Assembly: GCA_044227705.1 (NCBI GenBank)
Contig: JBGAWE010000238.1
Coordinates: forward strand, 1 to 6,817
Length of the DNA: 6,817 nucleotides
Direction: 5' to 3'
DNA from: JANOQP01 sp044227705
GTDB lineage: Bacteria > Bacteroidota > Bacteroidia > Chitinophagales > Saprospiraceae
Position 1 is the stretch's first letter; each line of letters begins with the position of its first letter. Position numbers and translations under genes: made by a program. Below the pieces are notes generated by a model. The model was given only the letters and a program-made list of their open reading frames with translations. It was not told the DNA's origin and searched no databases. Shown here one piece after another: positions 1 to 4,161 of the stretch.

Positions 1-1551
1 ATGCGCGACGGCCGCGCCAGCCGCCCACTCCGTCAGCACGTCGCCCGTCCCGTCCGTCAGGTAGGCCGAGCCGTCGGCCATGCCGATGAGCAGCCGGCCA
101 CCCAGAGGTGACCACTCCATCCGAGCCGGCTTCTTTCCGAGGATGGAGAACCTTGATATCAAAGCGCCCTTCGAATCCCAGACGGCCATCGACGGGTTGT
201 CGTCGGAAAAGCTGGCAAGTCCCTGACCGGCGACCAACCGGGCATGACTCCCAGGCTGGTCGATGGTCGCGCGGCGGCTGCCCTCCCTGTCGAAGATCTC
301 CGGCCGGCCGCCCGAACAGCCGACGAGCATCAGCCCGCCCCAAAGTGCGACCGAGCTGACCGGCCGCTCCGCGCTCGTCGATTTAAGCCGGATGGTGATG
401 TCATCAGGGGGTGCCTCGATGAGCTGCGCCCCGGCCCCCTCCGTCCCGACCGCCACGAGGCCCGACGGCCCGACGGCAAGGCAGCTCACATAGGCACCGC
501 CCGCGCCGAGCTTTTTCAGTTTTTTACCTGAAAAATCCCAACTGGCGGCCGTCCCGTCGGAGGAGCGTGTGGCCAGCCAGTCTCCGTCGGGCGAAAAGAC
601 AGCCTCATAGACGTTGCCCGAATGTCCAGCCAGCACGGCCAGCAGCTTGCCGTCGGCGGCGGCCCAGAGGCGGGCCGTGTTGTCGCGCGAACAGGTGGCG
701 AGGGTCTTCCCGTCGGGCGAAAAGGCGGCCATCGTCACCGCCTCCGTGTGTCCCAAGAGCTTGGCCAGTGGCCGCCCGTCGCCGTCGAAGAGCTGGGCCG
801 TGCCGTCGTCCGGCCACGTCAGCAGACGATCGCCAGAGGGCGAGGCGGCAAGACGGTGCGGCCTGTCGGAAGGCGAGGCGAGGCGGGTTTCCTTTTTTGA
901 AAGAACATCGATGAGGAAGGCCGACTCGTCCTCAAGCTGTACCAAGATCTCTCCACCCGCCCCGACAAACCCCGCCGACCGGATGGGCGATTTTGCCACG
1001 AAAACCCGCTCACCCAGTGAGTCGCGCACAGCCTCGGCGAAACTGCGGCGCAGCGACGGCGGCCCCTCCCCGCCCGAAATCCGCCGGGCGAGGAAGGCCA
1101 GCAGCAGCGCGTCGGCCCGTTGCCCTTTTTGCCGGAGGCCGTCGGCGAGCATCGACAGGCGCAGCGACTCGGCCCGGCGGCCCTGCGCGGTGGCCTCCTG
1201 CTCGCTTGCCTCGGCCCGTTTTTGCGAGGCGCGAGCGGCCTCCTCGGCAGTCTCGGCGGTCTTGCGGGCCTCGCGCTCGGCCTCGGCCGACTTCTTCTCG
1301 CGGTCTGCGGAGGCCTCGAGCGCACCGACCCACTCGCGCTGCGCCCGCTGGATGAGCTGGTCGAGGTCGTTGCCCGCAGGCTTGTCCGGGCAGGTCGAGA
1401 GGGCGGCCCAGAACTGGTCGATGGCCTCGCCGTACCGCCTCTGCTCGAGGAAGCGCAGGCCGTCGCGGCGGATTTTTTCGTAGCAGTTGGCCTGCCCGGA
1501 CAGCCGCGCACCGGCGAGGAGAAGGACGGCGAGGAAGAGGAGCGTTCTCAT
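1..1551 (-). CDS. Exported WD40-repeat protein with TPR-like and coiled-coil N-terminus (3' end outside window)
   Basis: This frame is open from the ATG at 1549..1551 to the left edge, 517 codons with no stop, so the C-terminus is missing. Residues 1-19 form a signal peptide (MR, then a Leu/Ala-rich core, ending LSG before Q20). Residues 23-60 look like a TPR-type helical hairpin (FLEQRRYGEAIDQFWAAL, then CPDKPAGNDLD). Residues about 66-155 are an Ala/Glu/Arg-rich coiled coil ending in a segment (SMLADGLRQKGQRADALLLAFLA) like the linkers that precede WD40 domains in STAND-type and related proteins. From about residue 185 there are some eight beta-propeller units. Two are canonical, with GH at 267-268 and 309-310 and 'FSPDGKTLAT' / 'FSPDGDWLAT' cores; the others are degenerate. 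The start lies 3 nt after the preceding stop, so translational coupling is likely. WD40 propellers are protein-binding scaffolds, and here one should act in the periplasm or at the surface. No catalytic domain is visible; one could follow beyond the edge. Confidence 0.88.
   Translation of the reverse strand, partial: MRTLLFLAVLLLAGARLSGQANCYEKIRRDGLRFLEQRRYGEAIDQFWAALSTCPDKPAGNDLDQLIQRAQREWVGALEASADREKKSAEAEREARKTAETAEEAARASQKRAEASEQEATAQGRRAESLRLSMLADGLRQKGQRADALLLAFLARRISGGEGPPSLRRSFAEAVRDSLGERVFVAKSPIRSAGFVGAGGEILVQLEDESAFLIDVLSKKETRLASPSDRPHRLAASPSGDRLLTWPDDGTAQLFDGDGRPLAKLLGHTEAVTMAAFSPDGKTLATCSRDNTARLWAAADGKLLAVLAGHSGNVYEAVFSPDGDWLATRSSDGTAASWDFSGKKLKKLGAGGAYVSCLAVGPSGLVAVGTEGAGAQLIEAPPDDITIRLKSTSAERPVSSVALWGGLMLVGCSGGRPEIFDREGSRRATIDQPGSHARLVAGQGLASFSDDNPSMAVWDSKGALISRFSILGKKPARMEWSPLGGRLLIGMADGSAYLTDGTGDVLTEWAAGAAVAH
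512..535. repeat. 8-bp inverted repeat inside the WD40 gene
   Basis: TTTTTCAG at 512..519 and CTGAAAAA at 528..535 are perfect reverse complements with an 8-nt loop (TTTTTTAC). It codes for the DFSGKKLKK stretch, so the A/T richness partly follows from Lys and Phe codons. No regulatory role is established. Confidence 0.45.
517..756 (-). other. Two canonical WD40 repeats
   Basis: Residues about 266-345 hold the two clearest WD40 units. Each has a GH dipeptide followed by a 'V..AFSPDG..LAT.S.D.TA..W' pattern: GHTEAV...SRDNTARLW and GHSGNV...SSDGTAASWD. The second has lost the usual hydrophobic residue before the final W. Units on either side keep only the SPxG-like turn and strand pattern. Confidence 0.88.
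1087..1356 (-). other. Predicted Ala/Glu/Arg-rich coiled coil of the WD40 protein
   Basis: Residues about 66-155 of the WD40 protein have long runs of A, E, R, K and Q with no proline and no hydrophobic membrane stretch, for example 'AEREARKTAETAEEAARAS'. This is the composition of an extended alpha-helical coiled coil. It joins the TPR-like segment to the propeller and could mediate dimerisation or act as a spacer. The call rests on composition, not on a computed coiled-coil score. Confidence 0.65.
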
Positions 1552-1562
1552 TTTTCAAAAAG
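1551..1562 (-). repeat. 12-nt junction repeat, copy 2 (CTTTTTGAAAAA)
   Basis: An identical 12-mer spans the end of the 283-residue protein gene (its TGA is inside the repeat), the 3-nt gap, and the A of the WD40 gene ATG. The offset from the start codon differs from copy 1, so it is not a fixed-position ribosome site. It may reflect a sequence preference at gene junctions or chance. Confidence 0.55.
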
Positions 1563-2406
1563 AAAATTGGAGGCCGAGGCCGACCGCCAGCCCGCCGGGG
1601 ACATCGGAAAGCATGGGCAGGGTCGTCGGCCGACCGAGCATCGACGTTGATTTTTGGCCGCAGAATCGGTCGTAGGTCCGCTGCCTCTTTCGGGTCTTCA
1701 TCTCCCTTTTCCAAAAAAGCACCGCGTCGGCAGCCAGCACCGCGAGACCGCCGACGGTCAGCATCTGGGCCGCCCGCTCGTTCTTCTTAGCAGAGTCGAA
1801 GAAGGGCTGGGCCTCCGCCCGGCTCTTTTCGTCGCCCCAGAGCCGCAGGTAGTTTTGGTAGTCGTCGCGCTTTTTGTTGTTGAAAAAAAGGCCGCTGCCT
1901 ACCATCGCCGCCCCCGCGACAGCCGCCCCGAAATAGGGCAGCCGCTCTTTGAGCGAAAAGGCCGGGCGCGGCGCCGAGCAGTCCACCCATCCCATCTCCG
2001 AGCGGCGGACGGTGAGGGTGTAGTCGCCGCCTAATTCGATGCCGCCCTCGGTCAGGTCGCGCCAGGCGAGGGGCTGGCCAGGCGTGGCGGGCTGGATTAA
2101 GGCCCCTTTTTTGGGAAAGACAACCGACCCTCCAGCCGCCAAACTGGCGGAAAACCGGCTGGTGAACTTCCCCCGCTGCCGCTCGGCCGGGAGGTCGATG
2201 AGGAGGTCGGCGTCGTCGAGCCGCACGGCTGCGACGAGACCGCCGGGCGAGGGCAGCGCGACGAGCGGCTCGACAGCCAGCCTCCCCTCCCGTTCGACGA
2301 CGCGGAAGCTGAGGCTGTCCAGTTTCTCGTCGAGCGGGAAGAGCTTTTGGGCCGATAGGCCGCCCGCGAGGAAGAGGAGGAGTGCGGCGGTGGTCTGTTT
2401 TTTCAT
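1555..2406 (-). CDS. Exported/membrane protein of unknown function with double-membrane-segment domain
   Basis: A complete 283-residue protein (ATG at 2404..2406, TGA at 1555..1557). Residues 1-19 are a signal peptide (MKKQ, hydrophobic core, LSA before Q20). Residues 20-145 are predicted beta-rich with a single Cys at 143 and match no family I recognise. Residues about 157-175 and 213-232 are hydrophobic, glycine/alanine-rich and helix-like. Between them is a charged stretch (NNKKRDDYQNYLRLW ... FFDSAKKNERA), and a basic run follows (KREMKTRKRQR). The pattern Y..Y, acidic/alanine loop, aromatic, charged helix, second hydrophobic helix recurs in uncharacterised Bacteroidota envelope proteins, as I recall. 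The C-terminus (GGLAVGLGLQFSF) ends in an alternating strand with terminal Phe, as outer-membrane strands do, but one strand does not make a barrel. It sits 24 nt after the Kelch gene and 3 nt before the WD40 gene. The function is unknown. Confidence 0.85.
   Translation of the reverse strand: MKKQTTAALLLFLAGGLSAQKLFPLDEKLDSLSFRVVEREGRLAVEPLVALPSPGGLVAAVRLDDADLLIDLPAERQRGKFTSRFSASLAAGGSVVFPKKGALIQPATPGQPLAWRDLTEGGIELGGDYTLTVRRSEMGWVDCSAPRPAFSLKERLPYFGAAVAGAAMVGSGLFFNNKKRDDYQNYLRLWGDEKSRAEAQPFFDSAKKNERAAQMLTVGGLAVLAADAVLFWKREMKTRKRQRTYDRFCGQKSTSMLGRPTTLPMLSDVPGGLAVGLGLQFSF
1672..1947 (-). other. Predicted membrane hairpin domain
   Basis: Residues about 154-245 of the 283-residue protein hold two hydrophobic segments (about 157-175 and 213-232). 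They are separated by roughly 37 polar residues and followed by a strongly basic tail, KREMKTRKRQR. By the positive-inside rule the basic tail would be cytoplasmic if both segments span the inner membrane. Topology relative to the cleaved signal peptide is uncertain. Confidence 0.55.
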
Positions 2407-2417
2407 GAAAAGTGATG

Positions 2418-2429
2418 TTTTTCAAAAAG
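2418..2429 (-). repeat. 12-nt junction repeat, copy 1 (CTTTTTGAAAAA)
   Basis: The coding strand reads CTTTTTGAAAAA wholly within the 24-nt gap between the Kelch stop and the next ATG, 11 nt before the start. Its core TTTTTGAAAAA is a near-perfect palindrome around the central G. The same 12 nt recur at 1551..1562. Confidence 0.6.
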
Positions 2430-2430
2430 G

Positions 2431-4140
2431 CTACTGCTCGGGGACGTACCGCCAGACGTCGGTCCGGGCCGTGTAGCTGGCCCCGGTGCGGCTGTTCCCG
2501 CCGCCGAGGTAGCCGCTCCCGCCTACGGCGACGCCAAAAGCCCGTGACCGCGCCCCGCCCGGGAAAGGCTCGCAGGGCGACCACTGGTTCTTCAAGGTGT
2601 CGTAGCGCCACCAGTCGGCGAGGTCGCCGTCGGTGAGGTGGGTGCCGGTGCCGAAGTAGCCGTGTGCCCCGATGGCAAAACCGGCGGCGCGGATGCGGCC
2701 CTTCGCCTCGTCGGGCAGGCGGGCGGCCTCGTCCCAACGGCCGAGCGGCTCGGCGGGCGTGGGGGGCGTGAATCGCCAGAAGTCCTTGAGCATCAGGCCG
2801 TCGATGGCACCGCCGCCTGCGTAGCCAGCTCCCCCGATGGCGAATCCGATGGGCCTGCGGCGGCCGAGGGCGGCGTTGGGCGCGTCGGCAGCCGCCTGTT
2901 TCATGGGGAGCGGGGCCATTTTCTTCCAAGCGACGGCGACGGGATCGAACTGCCAGACCTCGTTGCACTCGCGGCGGGCGTTGGTTCCGGTCTCGAAGGT
3001 ATCGCCGGCCACGAAATAGGCCCTTCCCCCCAGCACGAAGCTGGCGCAGCCCGAGCGCCCAGTCGGCTGTGGGCCGTTCGACCAAGCACCGCCCGCGAGC
3101 GGTAGCTTGCTGAACTGGGCGATAGGGAGCTGTTCGTTCTCCCCGAAAAAAACGTAGGCCGCGCCGTCGAGCACCAGCATCGAGGCCGCCGACCGGCCCA
3201 CGACGATAGGCGGCAGCGGGCTGGCCCCGAGGGTGGCCGAGTCGCCAATAGAGCCGAGGGTGAGGAGGTCGTGCAGCAGCATCCCGTTGTCGCAGACCCC
3301 GAAGGCATCGGAGCAGCCGAAGCCGCCGACGGCTGAGGCACCGCCCGGAGCCTCGGCGAAAGAGCCGTCTGACAGGCCGCCCAGCCCCTTGAGCGGCGCG
3401 CCGAGGAACTGCCAGCCGTCAGTCAGCACGACATCGACGTGCTCGTGGCTGAAGAAGGGCTTCCCTCCCACCTCGACGTAGGCCCAAGCGCGGTAGGTGC
3501 TGTTGAAGTCGAGGCCGCGAAGGGTGTCGGAATAGGCCGCATCGACCTGAATCGGGCCGAGCGCGGTCGAAAAGGGGCAGCTCTCCGGCCCGGCGACGGG
3601 CATCTTCCCATAGACGAACCCGTGCTGCGCGGCCGTGTGGCCGGTGGCGTAGAGGCCGACGGTGGCGGCCTTGAGCATGGCGCGGTCGTTCTTCCTGACC
3701 GGCGGCCCGGCGACGTAGACGAGGTCGCCGAGGGCGTAGGACATCTGCGGGAAGGGCGGCGCGAGCACCTCCCGCTCACCTATCCTCGCCCATGCCCGGA
3801 AGTGGACGCGCTCGCCGGGCTTTATCCCCGTCAGGTCGAAACGGAACTCGCCCCTGCCCACCGGCTTGCTCGCCGCCTCGACCCGTGTGCAGGACGGTGC
3901 GTTCTGCACCACCGCGTCGGCGTCGGGCGAATAGATGAAGCCGCAGGTCTCCACGCTCGACCGCTCCAAACTGTCGAGCGTGCCGACGAAGGCGACGCCG
4001 TCGACAGAGCCGTCTGTCAGGCCCTTCATCGAGGTAGCGACGGTGAAGAAGTCGCGCGGCTCGACCGTCGACTTGAGGCACCCGGCGATGGCGGTCGCAG
4101 TCAAAACAGTCGCCGCGAGGAGGTTTTTGGCTTTGCCCAT
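2431..4140 (-). CDS. Kelch-repeat lipoprotein with FN3-like N-terminal modules
   Basis: A complete 569-residue protein (ATG at 4138..4140, TAG at 2431..2433). Residues 1-21 are a lipoprotein signal peptide with lipobox I-A-G-C, the lipid-bearing Cys being residue 21. The residues after the Cys (LKSTVEPRD) do not form an obvious acidic lipoprotein surface-export signal, so the side of the outer membrane it faces is open. Residues about 31-135 and 155-240 are two beta-sandwich modules of the FN3-like type common in Bacteroidota, each with a 'GFIYS' / 'GFVYG' core and a later 'F.AWA' / 'YRAWAYV' strand. From about 318 to the end there are Kelch-type blades of the form 'GFAIGG.GY.G.G ... DFWRF ... 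W ... LP', repeated about five times (near 318, 366, 430, 486 and 534). Region 245-315 may hold a further divergent blade. Kelch propellers usually bind proteins or glycans; no enzyme site is evident. It lies 21 nt after the adhesin stop and is probably cotranscribed. Confidence 0.9.
   Translation of the reverse strand: MGKAKNLLAATVLTATAIAGCLKSTVEPRDFFTVATSMKGLTDGSVDGVAFVGTLDSLERSSVETCGFIYSPDADAVVQNAPSCTRVEAASKPVGRGEFRFDLTGIKPGERVHFRAWARIGEREVLAPPFPQMSYALGDLVYVAGPPVRKNDRAMLKAATVGLYATGHTAAQHGFVYGKMPVAGPESCPFSTALGPIQVDAAYSDTLRGLDFNSTYRAWAYVEVGGKPFFSHEHVDVVLTDGWQFLGAPLKGLGGLSDGSFAEAPGGASAVGGFGCSDAFGVCDNGMLLHDLLTLGSIGDSATLGASPLPPIVVGRSAASMLVLDGAAYVFFGENEQLPIAQFSKLPLAGGAWSNGPQPTGRSGCASFVLGGRAYFVAGDTFETGTNARRECNEVWQFDPVAVAWKKMAPLPMKQAAADAPNAALGRRRPIGFAIGGAGYAGGGAIDGLMLKDFWRFTPPTPAEPLGRWDEAARLPDEAKGRIRAAGFAIGAHGYFGTGTHLTDGDLADWWRYDTLKNQWSPCEPFPGGARSRAFGVAVGGSGYLGGGNSRTGASYTARTDVWRYVPEQ
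2434..3189 (-). other. Kelch-type beta-propeller region
   Basis: Residues about 318-569 contain successive blades with a hydrophobic strand, a Gly-rich turn, an aromatic strand and a Trp-centred strand: 'IGFAIGGAGYAGGG', 'AGFAIGAHGYFGTG', 'FGVAVGGSGYLGGG', each followed by 'DFWRF', 'DWWRY' or 'DVWRY'. The last blade ends exactly at the C-terminus (WRYVPEQ). This suits a propeller closed by the final strand, with no T9SS sorting domain after it. Confidence 0.85.
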
Positions 4141-4161
4141 TTTCCGTTTTTTTTAAACAAA
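4141..4161 (-). promoter_or_regulatory. 21-nt A/T-rich junction ahead of the Kelch lipoprotein gene
   Basis: The gap between the adhesin TGA and the Kelch ATG is nearly all A/T on the coding strand (TTTG, TTTAAAAAAAA, then CGGAAA directly before ATG), in sharp contrast to the GC-rich genes. There is no Shine-Dalgarno motif, and an A-rich leader is what Bacteroidota translation starts usually show. No hairpin terminator is present, so read-through is expected. Confidence 0.5.

Noticed and set aside
614..1483. A 289-codon plus-strand open frame opposite the WD40 gene
   Set aside because: It is Ser/Arg/Ala-rich with no domain pattern and lies fully antisense to the coiled-coil and WD40 coding frame.
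1010..1714. A minus-strand open frame overlapping the junction of the last two genes
   Set aside because: It is Arg/Pro/Ala-rich throughout and would require ignoring the TGA/ATG junction at 1549..1557 that two well-supported genes share.
1555..2406. Reading the 283-residue protein as an outer-membrane beta-barrel
   Set aside because: Only the last few residues look like a barrel strand, and the middle carries two helical hydrophobic segments. There are too few amphipathic strands for a barrel.
1787..3085. A 432-codon minus-strand open frame spanning the Kelch gene and the next gene
   Set aside because: It is Arg-rich and low in complexity, crosses a genuine gene junction, and overlaps two frames with signal peptides and recognisable domains. 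It is a GC-driven shadow.
4141..4161. A possible Bacteroidota promoter (TAnnTTTG type) ahead of the Kelch gene
   Set aside because: A TTTG is present but the preceding TA at the right spacing is not, and the 21-nt gap is too short to hold a separate promoter. Read-through from the adhesin gene is simpler.
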